Both the position numbers and the translations under genes were made by a program. A stretch of DNA of 45,768 nt from Candidatus Thalassarchaeaceae archaeon. Its GTDB lineage: Archaea; Thermoplasmatota; Poseidoniia; Poseidoniales; Thalassarchaeaceae. The stretch is from contig JASLKH010000050.1 in the NCBI GenBank assembly GCA_030747675.1, positions 1 to 45,768 of the forward strand, in the 5' to 3' direction. This document shows, in pieces, positions 36,901 to 44,724 of the stretch (its first letter is position 1; each line of letters opens with the position of its first letter). Under the pieces are notes generated by a model. That model did no database searches. It was not told the origin of the DNA and saw only the letters and a list, made by a program, of their open reading frames with translations.

Positions 36901-38747
36901 GTGCAACTGAATCTATGCACATACACGTCTACCAATTTGATTCTCCTGAACTCTTTGTAGCAATTCAAGAGGCTGTAAATCGTAATGTTGACTGCACGAT
37001 ACTTCTCGAGGGAGGAATTCTTGGAGATGCTGATGATGGTGCAAGTCAGCGTGGTTGGGCTGATGAACTGAGCAACATAGGTTGCAATGTACTGTGGATG
37101 GTTGAACCGGATGGAAACGATGCACCGATGGCTCCATACCGATACATTCATTCAAAAGTCGGTGTAATTGATAACTCAAGTGTGTGGATTGGAAGTGGTA
37201 ATTGGAAACGCTCAACATTTCCCTTAGATGGAGATGCCGCGAATCGTGACACTGGAATCATCATCGAAAGTGATGATGTGGCCGAAGTAGTACTCTCACG
37301 CATGCTTTGGGATGAAGATTTGAGTCACCGGCACATCATTTCTCAAGATGATGCACCTTTATCCATGGGGAGGCCAATGGGATGGAGTGCCCCCTCAGCA
37401 TCCAGCGAATTTACAACCCCTGTTGAACCCATGCCTACTTTCGAAGATTCATTCACAGGACGTGTGCTAACTTGTCCTGATGATTGCATCGAAGGAATTG
37501 TTTGGTTAATTGACCAAGCAGATGACACATTGGAAATATCCCAACAATATCTGTACATGGATTGGACTTGGGGGTATGGAGAGAACCCAATTATAGACGC
37601 TATTGAAAGAGCTGCTAGAGATCGAGATGTACAAGTCAGATTATTGCTCAATGGGTTTGCGTTTGATGGGGTTTCAATCAGTCCGAAGATTAGGGAAACT
37701 GTGGATTACTTCAACCACGTGCTGAACATGACAGAGAATTTAGATGTCGAAGCAAGGTTGATGTCAACATCAGAAAACATTACCAAATTACATGATAAAG
37801 GTGTAATTGTTGATGGGAGCATTGTCCTATACAGCAGTATCAATTGGGGGAGTAATAGTGCCTTGCGCAACCGAGAGATGGGAGTCGCAATTGAACACAC
37901 AGGTCTAGCACTCCATCGCTTAGCAATCTTCAATGAAGATTGGGAGCGCATGGATTCAAGCATGGATTCTGATGGAGATGGGATGCCTGATATTTGGGAA
38001 GCCGAGAACGGATTAAACAGAACACGAGCACTTATTCCAGGTACAATAACAAGTGAATTTAGTGTGGATCGTGAGAACGACGGGTTGTCCAATCTAGATG
38101 AATACCGCTACGGTGGTAATCCAAATTTGAACGATACTGATGGCGATTGTATCGGAGATGGTGATGAAGTGAGACTCGCCACCCTCACCTACGGAGTAGA
38201 TCCTGCATTGGCCGTTCAAACTGCTGATGCTGACTTGGATGGAGAAGATGATTACCTTACATGGGGCTGCACCATCGAATATACAGATGATGACGATGCA
38301 ACTACTCCTTTAGATGAAGATGACGATGAACCAGGTATTTTCCGTGAAGATGCAATGGATAGTGGGGCTGCAAAGGTGTTCCTCGGAATGATTATCATCG
38401 CTGCAATTTCCTTGCTAGGAGCTGTAGCCATGATGGTTATTCGGAAACAACGTGAAACCGCAGGGAATTTCCTACTTGACGATGCTGAAATCTCAGAGGA
38501 AGCATGGGGTGATGATTCAATCGAGTCGACACCCGCTGGTTCGGTGATTCTGGAAGGTACAAGCCTAGGGGAAAACGCAGGCAGTGAGGCTCGTGAAGTC
38601 TCTGCAGGTCGTGACGATGGGGTCTTTGGCGCCCCACAACTGGACGGGTATGATTTCCCCAACTGGTCACCACAAGAAGTCCAAGCCTCTCTTGACCAAG
38701 GCTGGACTGTCGAACAGTTGAGAGAAAAGTACGATTCCGAGCAATAA
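33981..38747 (+). CDS. Giant surface enzyme: about six lamin-tail (LTD) domains, two-HKD phospholipase-D-type domain, calcium repeats, membrane anchor
   Basis: The 1588-residue protein has a signal peptide (MRKNALFFATMMILMTLS). Six lamin-tail-type domains fill about 20-900; each has the I-N-E-(L/I)-M-P-N-P start, G-E-W-V-E-L-Y-N and L-x-G-W, as in DVCINELMPNP and DIQISEIMPNP. A phospholipase-D fold (about 950-1320) carries both HKD motifs: HSKVGVID near residue 1056 followed by GSGNW, and HDKGVIVD near 1271 followed by SSINW. The enzyme class cuts phosphodiester bonds: nuclease or phospholipase. Thrombospondin-type Ca loops (DSDGDGMPD) lie at about 1327-1420, a helix at about 1466-1490, and a cytoplasmic tail with FPNWSPQEVQASLDQGW and WTVEQLREKYDSEQ. 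A start at 33948 (with a strong ribosome site) is possible. LTD plus nuclease is the ExeM-like theme, which favours a nuclease. Confidence 0.93.
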   Translation: MRKNALFFATMMILMTLSPLVQASQGRSSACTVDVCINELMPNPAGSESGSYPAGEWVELYNSGTSDVNLQGWALTDLAGYTHPIDANTWVDFVNLATPYVIPAGDYAIIAENNQGTLKLNNAGETLDLIDNNGATVQTVTTGQASSDISKVPGALTTDDFTDSGANTPGATNSGGGTGPTFVQSDIRIAEVMPDPYWSNDNGTWPGGEWVEIANTGQIAVDLAGWTVEDAAGNSMQMNITHLVGSGTIIQPGEHRVVAVNGTRTYGMLNNGAGTELVKLKMPDGMVTHQVEYSGPTKPGHSYVNSTSIIGDWGRNAILLETAKWPTPGQLNSPLDTLPGIGFQINEILTNATGISTGTWVEFYYPDTENAPTIDTSSYSLMTATGRMSQPLPASIQPGEFVVFGPVDLINIYDSLSLVDGNGDVRQTVSWDSPQNANVSIVPSNPLMVDSPWDASDYNTPGALNPGQGNNTGGNNTGGNNTGGNHTISMDIQISEIMPNPLGSDSQAEPNGEWVELYNAGNESIDLTGWKLRSGAGYTLPMLSLDVGEYHVAYLGTHSISLPNNGGTLELSDYDDNLVQTVTWEYSAFGMSMVAGGDPLGPDPWVMAPWSTPGSTNALFEHPYSGPTEILMSEVSAQCSAPENGLTGEWIELLNAGAYPVDLSRWSIRDKSGNEAAVAPDRIWGRTDSSTTLEPGMYAVLLFEENILTNMNESIELHNPNRVVIQSLSWEESTDCLTLESRNGNEQTRDTLWPTPGEVNPIIDIYDGSQTLKFTRFMPTEIDNRANDWFEITNTGTTLVDLNGWRVSRDRAPSSAFNSTFSVTHVLYPGESVVISENPANLASDSGPASIDGMVAFSGNPPHLVNSGGALQLAAPDGTVVDTFVYGSGNAEVVGWTGGSLELPNTDYAGLILMRGDGCGTLPDTNSSADWEYRWLRLGSSLFCDEGIFSTTGSLTPVISPQGSLGQMVNWIGGATESMHIHVYQFDSPELFVAIQEAVNRNVDCTILLEGGILGDADDGASQRGWADELSNIGCNVLWMVEPDGNDAPMAPYRYIHSKVGVIDNSSVWIGSGNWKRSTFPLDGDAANRDTGIIIESDDVAEVVLSRMLWDEDLSHRHIISQDDAPLSMGRPMGWSAPSASSEFTTPVEPMPTFEDSFTGRVLTCPDDCIEGIVWLIDQADDTLEISQQYLYMDWTWGYGENPIIDAIERAARDRDVQVRLLLNGFAFDGVSISPKIRETVDYFNHVLNMTENLDVEARLMSTSENITKLHDKGVIVDGSIVLYSSINWGSNSALRNREMGVAIEHTGLALHRLAIFNEDWERMDSSMDSDGDGMPDIWEAENGLNRTRALIPGTITSEFSVDRENDGLSNLDEYRYGGNPNLNDTDGDCIGDGDEVRLATLTYGVDPALAVQTADADLDGEDDYLTWGCTIEYTDDDDATTPLDEDDDEPGIFREDAMDSGAAKVFLGMIIIAAISLLGAVAMMVIRKQRETAGNFLLDDAEISEEAWGDDSIESTPAGSVILEGTSLGENAGSEAREVSAGRDDGVFGAPQLDGYDFPNWSPQEVQASLDQGWTVEQLREKYDSEQ
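35385..35441 (+). repeat. G-G-N-N-T linker repeat: four tandem N-glycosylation sequons
   Basis: Inside the LTD-PLD gene, a 15-bp unit encoding GGNNT occurs three times with a final GGNHT, between LTD domains 3 and 4. Every unit contains an N-X-T sequon (N-N-T or N-H-T). The units differ at third positions, so the peptide, rather than only the DNA, is being kept. Confidence 0.82.
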
Positions 38748-38762
38748 GCACACGAAGGATTC

Positions 38763-39746
38763 ATGGGCACTCGGGTTTCGCTCTGCATTATGGCAAGAGA
38801 TTCCATTCCAACACTTGACCTGCGAGAATATACAAATGGCGACCAAGGAAGTCGTGCAGCATTCATCCAAAAAATGGGTGAGGCTCTAGAAGACATCGGC
38901 TTCTTTGCATTAACCGGGCACGGCATTCCACTTGACGATATTTCTCAAGCATACGCGGTTTCTGAGGAATTTTTTGATAAAGACGATTCAGTCAAAATGC
39001 GCTGGAATCAGTCAGGTAATCAAAGAGGATACGTACCTTTTGGTGTAGAACACGCGAAAGACAACCCCGCCCCTGATCTCAAAGAATTCTGGCAGACGGG
39101 AAGAACACTTTCCGATGGTCATGCAATGAAAGAAGTATATGCCACAAACATATGGCCGACAGAGGATGCCCCTGAATTTGAACCCGCAATTGATGGGCTC
39201 TACATCCAGATGGAAGAATTGAGTAGAACTCTATTGGAAGTTTGTTCCGAGTATCTAGGCAAAGGTCCGAATTGGCTACCAGACATGGCAATTGATGGCA
39301 ATACAATTCTCCGAATTTTGCATTACCCTGCACTAGGAGCAGATGTGCCAGATGGTGCTGTTCGCAGTGCCCAACACGAAGACATCAACTTCATCACACT
39401 TCTAGTTGGAGCGAGTGCTGATGGGTTAGAAGTTATGGACCATGATGGTGAATGGATTAAAGTTCAAGGAAATCATGAACACATCATTATCGATTCAGGA
39501 GATATGCTGCAAAATTTAACGAATGGGCTTTTCAAGGCAGTCACGCATCGAGTAGTCAATCCACCTGATTCAACCAGTGACCGATATTCTATGCCAATGT
39601 TCACTCATCCTCGTGATGATGTTGATTTGACGCCTCGTCCCGAATTCATTGCCCGAACTGGAGGAGAAGCACTCTATCCAAGCATTAGCGCTGGTGAATT
39701 CCTTCGCCAACGACTAATTGAAATCGGGCTGATTAAGGATGATTGA
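38763..39746 (+). CDS. 2-oxoglutarate/Fe(II)-dependent dioxygenase, isopenicillin-N-synthase-like
   Basis: The 327-residue protein has the IPNS-like order: N-terminal IPTLDLREY and LEDIGFFALTGHGIP (about 43-57), then the double-stranded beta-helix. Iron ligands are His205 and Asp207 in SAQHEDINFITLL and His262 in AVTHRVV; Arg274 in RYSMPMF is the 2OG carboxylate partner (R-x-S). No metal ligand is missing. Start at 38763 has GAAGGATTC before it, the same ribosome motif as the permease gene; MARDSIP at 38790 is an alternative. The last eight bases overlap the start of the nucleoside phosphorylase gene (ATGATTGA), so the two are translationally coupled. Substrate not determinable from sequence; the coupling makes a nucleobase or nucleoside a candidate, because thymine-7-hydroxylase belongs to this superfamily. 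Confidence 0.93.
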   Translation: MGTRVSLCIMARDSIPTLDLREYTNGDQGSRAAFIQKMGEALEDIGFFALTGHGIPLDDISQAYAVSEEFFDKDDSVKMRWNQSGNQRGYVPFGVEHAKDNPAPDLKEFWQTGRTLSDGHAMKEVYATNIWPTEDAPEFEPAIDGLYIQMEELSRTLLEVCSEYLGKGPNWLPDMAIDGNTILRILHYPALGADVPDGAVRSAQHEDINFITLLVGASADGLEVMDHDGEWIKVQGNHEHIIIDSGDMLQNLTNGLFKAVTHRVVNPPDSTSDRYSMPMFTHPRDDVDLTPRPEFIARTGGEALYPSISAGEFLRQRLIEIGLIKDD

Positions 39747-41010
39747 GATTCAACAATTCGTCGACGGAGTTGTCGATGGCTCACTTTCTGATAAGGAAGT
39801 AGAATCATGGATGAAAGAAGTTTATGAAAATGGTCTTTCCAAGGAAAAAACTGTCATTCTAACTAATGCAATGATTCATTCAGGGTCCGTGTTACAGTGG
39901 CCAAATGAATGGGCTCATCTTGTGGTTGACAAACATAGCACAGGAGGGATTGGAGACAAGGTATCGTTACCTCTTTCTCCTGCTCTTGCTGCTTGCGGGC
40001 TGAAATGTCCTATGATTGCTGGGCGGGGACTTGCCCACACAGGAGGGACTCTGGATAAACTCGAATCATTACCTGGATATGATGTTTCAATTTCCCCAGA
40101 AAAAGCACTGGAAATGGTCGCCAATATTGGATGTATGATTGGAGGGCAAACAAGTGAAATCGCTCCCGCAGATAAACGAATGTACGCCATTCGTGATGTG
40201 ACTGGATTAATTGCTTCAGTCCCACTCATTACGGGCTCAATTGTTTCCAAAAAAGCTGCTGAAGGACTAAGCGCACTTGTGATGGACATCAAAGTTGGCC
40301 GAGCGACATTCATGAAAAATGAAGATGATGCGAGAAAGTTAGCTCAGAGTATTGTATCTACTGGGGAAGGACTTGGGATTAAAACTTCTGTGACATTAAC
40401 TGAAATGGACACTCCGCTTGGTTTTGCTGCAGGAAATGCCCTTGAAGTCTTGGAAAGTGTTGAAACATTGCGTGGCTATGGGCCTGCAGATTTGGAAGAG
40501 TTGGTTTGTGTACAAGGTGGAATCTTGCTTCATGCAACTGGTTTAGTTGAATCCATCGAAGAAGGAGCGAATCGTATTCATGACTCACTTCTCGATGGGA
40601 CTGCACTTGAGAAATTCGAACAAATGTGCATTGCACAAGGAGTCACAGCATCTGTTTTCCAAACCGAGCGATCGTTGTTAGATGCCATTGGTTTGCTTGA
40701 TCCCACCCTCAATTCAACTGAATTCAAAACAACACAACATGGATATGTTGCTGATATTGATGCAATGGCACTTGGACAAGTTGTCCTCGAATTAGGTGGA
40801 GGTAGGCTCAATCTAGGTGACGATATTGATCACTGTGTTGGATTTGTGCTTGATGCCCATATAGGGTCCATGCTTGAAAATGGCGACCCATGGATTACAA
40901 TTTACCATAGAGAATCTCTTTCTAATTCACATTCTCAACTCGTTTCAAATGCGATAACCTTGGATGAAAGTCTAGTCGAATCACCTCAAAGGATTATCGA
41001 TATCCTCTGA
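39739..41010 (+). CDS. deoA: Pyrimidine-nucleoside (thymidine) phosphorylase
   Basis: The 423-residue protein carries the family signature AGRGLAHTGGTLDKLES (about 94-110), the phosphate loop DKHSTGGIGDKVSL (about 64-77), and the base- and phosphate-binding residues Arg152, Ser167 and Lys171, matching Arg171, Ser186 and Lys190 of the E. coli enzyme. It cleaves thymidine, uridine or deoxyuridine with phosphate to base and (deoxy)ribose-1-phosphate. Length and N-terminus fit the bacterial DeoA/Pdp type; the N-terminal extension of archaeal AMP phosphorylases is absent, which points to nucleosides rather than NMPs and possibly to transfer from bacteria. It starts within the last eight bases of the dioxygenase gene. 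A stem-loop follows it, and the next gene has its own promoter, so it closes this transcript. Confidence 0.95.
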   Translation: MIEIQQFVDGVVDGSLSDKEVESWMKEVYENGLSKEKTVILTNAMIHSGSVLQWPNEWAHLVVDKHSTGGIGDKVSLPLSPALAACGLKCPMIAGRGLAHTGGTLDKLESLPGYDVSISPEKALEMVANIGCMIGGQTSEIAPADKRMYAIRDVTGLIASVPLITGSIVSKKAAEGLSALVMDIKVGRATFMKNEDDARKLAQSIVSTGEGLGIKTSVTLTEMDTPLGFAAGNALEVLESVETLRGYGPADLEELVCVQGGILLHATGLVESIEEGANRIHDSLLDGTALEKFEQMCIAQGVTASVFQTERSLLDAIGLLDPTLNSTEFKTTQHGYVADIDAMALGQVVLELGGGRLNLGDDIDHCVGFVLDAHIGSMLENGDPWITIYHRESLSNSHSQLVSNAITLDESLVESPQRIIDIL

Positions 41011-41014
41011 ATTG

Positions 41015-41047
41015 GTGGGAACCACCCTGTAAGGGTGGATTACCCAC
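41015..41047 (+). terminator. Nested stem-loop after the nucleoside phosphorylase gene
   Basis: Inner stem CCACCCT/AGGGTGG (41022-41038, 3-nt loop) lies inside an outer GTGGG (41015-41019)/CCCAC (41043-41047). It starts five bases after the stop codon and precedes a TATA-like element, so it is well placed to end the upstream transcript, though no T-run follows it. Confidence 0.5.
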
Positions 41048-41055
41048 GCTTCTCT

Positions 41056-41064
41056 CATATACAA
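41056..41064 (+). promoter_or_regulatory. TATA box for the PKD surface protein
   Basis: CATATACAA is centred about 24 bases before the ATG at 41084. That spacing puts the transcription start at or next to the start codon, a leaderless mRNA, and no Shine-Dalgarno is seen at this start. It marks a new transcription unit after the terminator-like stem. Confidence 0.5.
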
Positions 41065-41083
41065 GCAGGGCACACAGAACATC

Positions 41084-43195
41084 ATGTCCAGCGGACGTCA
41101 GGTCATTTCGGCGATGGCGTTAGCCTTGGTTCTCATCGCTGTACCTTGGACGGCAAGTGCTTCTTCACAATCCCAAGAAACCACAGGAAGGAGTTCGGTC
41201 ACTGCTACAATCATACTCAATGTTGAAAGTTCTGAAATTGAGTATGAAATCGAATTCGATGAGGTGGAGATTTATGGAAATTATATCTACGAACTTAATT
41301 TCACACGAGTTGATCCCTGTTTCAATCATTTGTCCATAACATCAAACATATCTGCTGTGTCAAATTCAATCACTATTGCAGATACTTGGACACCTGAACA
41401 AGATGGGCCTTACACCTTGAAAGCGAGCCTTTATGACACAGAAAAATCATTAATTGTAACTACTAATTATTCATTTGAATGGGGGGATGCAACAAGTAAC
41501 AGCGCCCCAATCCAAGGGAGTATTTCATTCACACCAGATTTAGAATATTATGATATTTTTAACAACCAAACTCTATACGAAGAAGCGACAATTTCCTTTG
41601 GTCGTGAGAATCGTGAATATGGGGCTGCATACAAGGGTTCTTGGAAAATTTACCGCACCACAGATGATGGAGAGGAATATCTCTCTGGGGAAGGCGCAGG
41701 CAATTGGGGGACTCGAACTCTAACTATGAACAACCTTGATTCCGCCATCGATGGTTGGGAAGATAACACTGAGTACAAATTGAAGTTGTGGACTTACCGT
41801 GTCGATGAGGGTGTGAATATCGAAGTTGATTATGCTGAACGAATATTCAGAACTGGTGTAGAACCTCAAGTACCTCAACTCGTTAACTTGGATCTTATGT
41901 GTGCATCTCCTAGTTTGGGAGATTCAATGCACAATTGGGACTTTACTTACAATGAAACGATTGTTGACTGGCAAACAAATGAATACAATTGCTCTTTGTA
42001 CAATTTCAATTATGTACCAATTTCAGCGGTTTTTTCGGTCAGTTGGACTGGGGCCAAGGACTTTGACATTGGAGGATTACCCTCTTCCGATGAAAAAGTC
42101 AACATGGAATCTTACGGAGAATTCAACTTGACATTGTACCCCCTATGGGGGGCTGATGGGCCGAACGAAACCGATGGATCTTTTTCTATATTGATAGATA
42201 TATCATCAGAATCTGAAGAAATATGGGTTGGAAACTCCACTGAATTAATCGTTGATTTCGACTTCGATTATATCGACGAAATTATTGTCCCTGAAGTTAT
42301 TTATGGCTGCATGGATTCAAATGCAACGAATTACAATCAAAATGCTACTGAATCTGATGGTTCTTGCATATACCCTGGGTCAGAACCCGAACCCGAACCG
42401 GAACCTGTACCTCTGAATGTATCCATTGAGGCGAATCGAACATCGGGCGAAGGTCCGCTACAAGTTTCATTCACAGCAATTATTTCAGGAGGGATAGAGC
42501 CATATTCAATCGAGTGGGAAATAATAAGTCCAACAGGCCCATCATTTTCCACAGATAACATACTGAACCATGAATTCGCCCCCGGGGGACACACAGTGGT
42601 TCTCAGCGTCTCAGACAATGGAACATTTGTTGCTACTGACCAATTAGAAATCTCAGTCACAGAGCCACCCATAATTGAGCCGCTTACAGGATATATTGTA
42701 ACATCACTACAAATTGAACCGGCAATAGACAACATGACGGGTGGGATGGAGTTTACTGGTGTTGCCAGCGGAGGTGTCGCACCATACACATTCAAGTGGG
42801 ATTTCGATGAAGTGGTGACTCCATCACCATTTGAAATTACCCAGATAAATACAGGCGAGACTGTCCTACACGAATTCAAGAAAGCTGGGAATTACACCAT
42901 TACCCTCACTGTTAGAGATCAGGTTGGTGAAATATTCATCACTGAATCTGTAATTGAAATTGTGGATTCAAGCACGAATGAAGACAGTGGAGATTTACCC
43001 TCCCCAGATGACAACGAAATTGTATCTGAGGAATTGGGCTTGTTCATTGCTTCAACTGGCGGACTTTGTTTATTGATGGTTTTCGGATTAGCAGGGCGCA
43101 AGAGAAAGGAAGACCTCTTGGAAAAATTGCGTAATGAAAAAGCAGGTACTTGGAGTCATGAAGAAAATGCAATGTGGGATGATTCCCAATTTTGA
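41084..43195 (+). CDS. Surface protein with PKD domains and C-terminal membrane anchor
   Basis: The 703-residue protein has a signal peptide (to about residue 27, WTASASSQ). The first 400 residues form beta structure of no recognised family with many N-X-S/T sites. Near residue 408 is GCMDSNATNYNQNATESDG, the Cys-bracketed G-C-x-D-x-x-A-x-N-Y-N-x-x-A-x-x-D-G-S-C module common in secreted proteins of marine bacteria and archaea. An (EP)n linker follows, then two PKD domains (about 440-530, GPLQVSFTAIISGG; about 540-630, GVAPYTFKWDF...FKKAGNYTITLTVRD). The final helix is GLFIASTGGLCLLMVFGLAG with tail RKRKEDLL and ending WSHEENAMWDDSQF. PKD domains usually mediate binding. It converges with glyA with 4 bases between the stops. 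Role unknown. Confidence 0.88.
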   Translation: MSSGRQVISAMALALVLIAVPWTASASSQSQETTGRSSVTATIILNVESSEIEYEIEFDEVEIYGNYIYELNFTRVDPCFNHLSITSNISAVSNSITIADTWTPEQDGPYTLKASLYDTEKSLIVTTNYSFEWGDATSNSAPIQGSISFTPDLEYYDIFNNQTLYEEATISFGRENREYGAAYKGSWKIYRTTDDGEEYLSGEGAGNWGTRTLTMNNLDSAIDGWEDNTEYKLKLWTYRVDEGVNIEVDYAERIFRTGVEPQVPQLVNLDLMCASPSLGDSMHNWDFTYNETIVDWQTNEYNCSLYNFNYVPISAVFSVSWTGAKDFDIGGLPSSDEKVNMESYGEFNLTLYPLWGADGPNETDGSFSILIDISSESEEIWVGNSTELIVDFDFDYIDEIIVPEVIYGCMDSNATNYNQNATESDGSCIYPGSEPEPEPEPVPLNVSIEANRTSGEGPLQVSFTAIISGGIEPYSIEWEIISPTGPSFSTDNILNHEFAPGGHTVVLSVSDNGTFVATDQLEISVTEPPIIEPLTGYIVTSLQIEPAIDNMTGGMEFTGVASGGVAPYTFKWDFDEVVTPSPFEITQINTGETVLHEFKKAGNYTITLTVRDQVGEIFITESVIEIVDSSTNEDSGDLPSPDDNEIVSEELGLFIASTGGLCLLMVFGLAGRKRKEDLLEKLRNEKAGTWSHEENAMWDDSQF

Positions 43196-43199
43196 TTCA

Positions 43200-44513
43200 T
43201 CATAGCGGATATCCACTGACTTCCTCTTCATTGAAACAATATCGAATTGTCAAGAACTCATCCTTCAATTCACGTACTGAACTTTTCACTGTTGCAGGGT
43301 CTTCACCGTGAATCAACACCCGCGCATACAATCTTGCAACCTCTTCCATCTGAGTTGTATCCATACCTACACGTGTCAGTTCCTGTACACCCAAGCGAAG
43401 CCCACTGGGCGTCATTGCCTTGGTATCTCCGGGCAGCATGTTCATATTCGTGATAATACCTGCATCTTCAAGTAACTGAGCGGCCTTTGCACCCGCACCT
43501 GAATCAGTAGTTCCATGCCGAGTCAATATTTGGTGAGATTGAGTGTAACCACGCCCTTCTGCTAAGACATCGAACCCTTCACTGGCCATGGCTGTACCGA
43601 ATGCACGTGCATTTTCAACGGTCGCAGCAGCATAGGCCTCTCCATACTCTAAGAATTCTGCAAAGGCAATCACTTTCCCTGCAACGTGATGCAAGTGATA
43701 AGAGGAACAAACTCCTGGAAAAATCGCTGTGTTGAGTTTGCGATGAAACTTCTCATCCTCAGAATCAGAGAGAACGAATCCTCCTTGTGGGCCAGGGAAT
43801 GTTTTGTGGCTTGATCCAGTCACGATATCTGCCCCTTCACGCAACGGGTCTTGAAACTGACCTCCAGCAATTAATCCAAGAACATGGGCTCCATCGTACA
43901 TCATTGAAGCCCCTACTTCGTGAGCTGCATCTGCCATTTCACGAAGTGGAGTTGGGAATAAGAACACGGATTGTCCAACCAAGGCTAAGGCGGGTTCGAC
44001 CTCTCGAATCATGGCGCATGCCGCATCTACATCAGGTTCCATTCTGTCTTCATCCCAAGGGTATGTTGTCAAATCTAGTCCACGTAACCCTACTGCACCC
44101 ATTCGTGCATGAGATATGTGGCCACCATCAGCAGTAGATACTGCTGTGATTTTGTCACCTGGTTTGGCTAGTGCCTTGAGAGCACCAATGTTTGAAACAG
44201 TACCACTGGTCGATTGGATATTGGCAAATCGGCAATTGAAAACATCCTGTGCAAGCGATATCCCAAGTGCCTCGATGTCATCAAAGTCCTCACAACCCTG
44301 ATAGTAACGCTTGCCAGGAAGACCTTCTGCATAGCGACCATGTAGATCGGATGTGATTACTTTCTGAACCATTGGGCTCACGATATTTTCACTGGCAATC
44401 ATGCCCAAGCCACGTCGATAATGATCTCCACTCGCAGCGGTGGCGGCAAGTACTGAATTCGCATGACCTAAGTTCTCTGCACTGGGTTTCCAACTGCCCC
44501 CAACGTCGCTCAT
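43200..44513 (-). CDS. glyA: Serine hydroxymethyltransferase
   Basis: GlyA interconverts serine and glycine, passing a one-carbon unit to a folate or pterin; it feeds purine and thymidylate synthesis. The 437-residue sequence is full length. Seen: MIASENIVS (about 38-46) and GRYAEGLPGKRYYQGC near residues 59-74, the active-site segment STSGTVSNIGAL (about 101-112), the cofactor Asp207 and His210 in YDGAHVLGL, and the PLP lysine Lys237 in TGSSHKTFPGPQGG. It carries no signal peptide and acts in the cytoplasm. It is a single gene on the minus strand that converges with the PKD surface gene; a weak TATA-like GAATACTAAG lies about 30 bases before its ATG, so it is probably transcribed on its own. 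Confidence 0.96.
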   Translation of the reverse strand: MSDVGGSWKPSAENLGHANSVLAATAASGDHYRRGLGMIASENIVSPMVQKVITSDLHGRYAEGLPGKRYYQGCEDFDDIEALGISLAQDVFNCRFANIQSTSGTVSNIGALKALAKPGDKITAVSTADGGHISHARMGAVGLRGLDLTTYPWDEDRMEPDVDAACAMIREVEPALALVGQSVFLFPTPLREMADAAHEVGASMMYDGAHVLGLIAGGQFQDPLREGADIVTGSSHKTFPGPQGGFVLSDSEDEKFHRKLNTAIFPGVCSSYHLHHVAGKVIAFAEFLEYGEAYAAATVENARAFGTAMASEGFDVLAEGRGYTQSHQILTRHGTTDSGAGAKAAQLLEDAGIITNMNMLPGDTKAMTPSGLRLGVQELTRVGMDTTQMEEVARLYARVLIHGEDPATVKSSVRELKDEFLTIRYCFNEEEVSGYPL

Positions 44514-44625
44514 ATCAGGGAATGCAGCCTAATCCGCCCTTAGTATTCACGACGAGAGCACGTCTTTCAAACGGTCCAATTTACCCGATTCCTTGATGAA
44601 GGAGAGGCAAGTCGCGCAGACGCTA

Positions 44626-44698
44626 GCCGTGTTAGCTTAGCTGGTGGAGCGGCGGACTGTTAATCCGCAGGTCGCAGGTTCGAACCCTGCACACGGCG
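44626..44698 (+). tRNA. tRNA-Asn (GUU anticodon)
   Basis: A complete 73-nt cloverleaf: acceptor GCCGTGT/ACACGGC, D arm GCTT...GAGC, anticodon stem GCGGA/TCCGC around CTGTTAA (anticodon GTT), T arm GCAGG/CCTGC with TTCGAAC, and G discriminator. No intron, no encoded CCA. It lies 112 bases upstream of glyA on the opposite strand. Confidence 0.97.
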
Positions 44699-44724
44699 CC
44701 TCTAACGACACCCACGACGGTAGT

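Noticed and set aside
38252-38926. A 224-codon minus-strand open frame across the end of the LTD-PLD gene and the start of the oxygenase
   Set aside because: It is antisense to two well-supported genes, has Ser/Pro/Arg-rich shadow composition and no motif.
42337-42879. A 180-codon minus-strand open frame within the PKD surface gene
   Set aside because: Antisense shadow of a protein with clear PKD and signal features.
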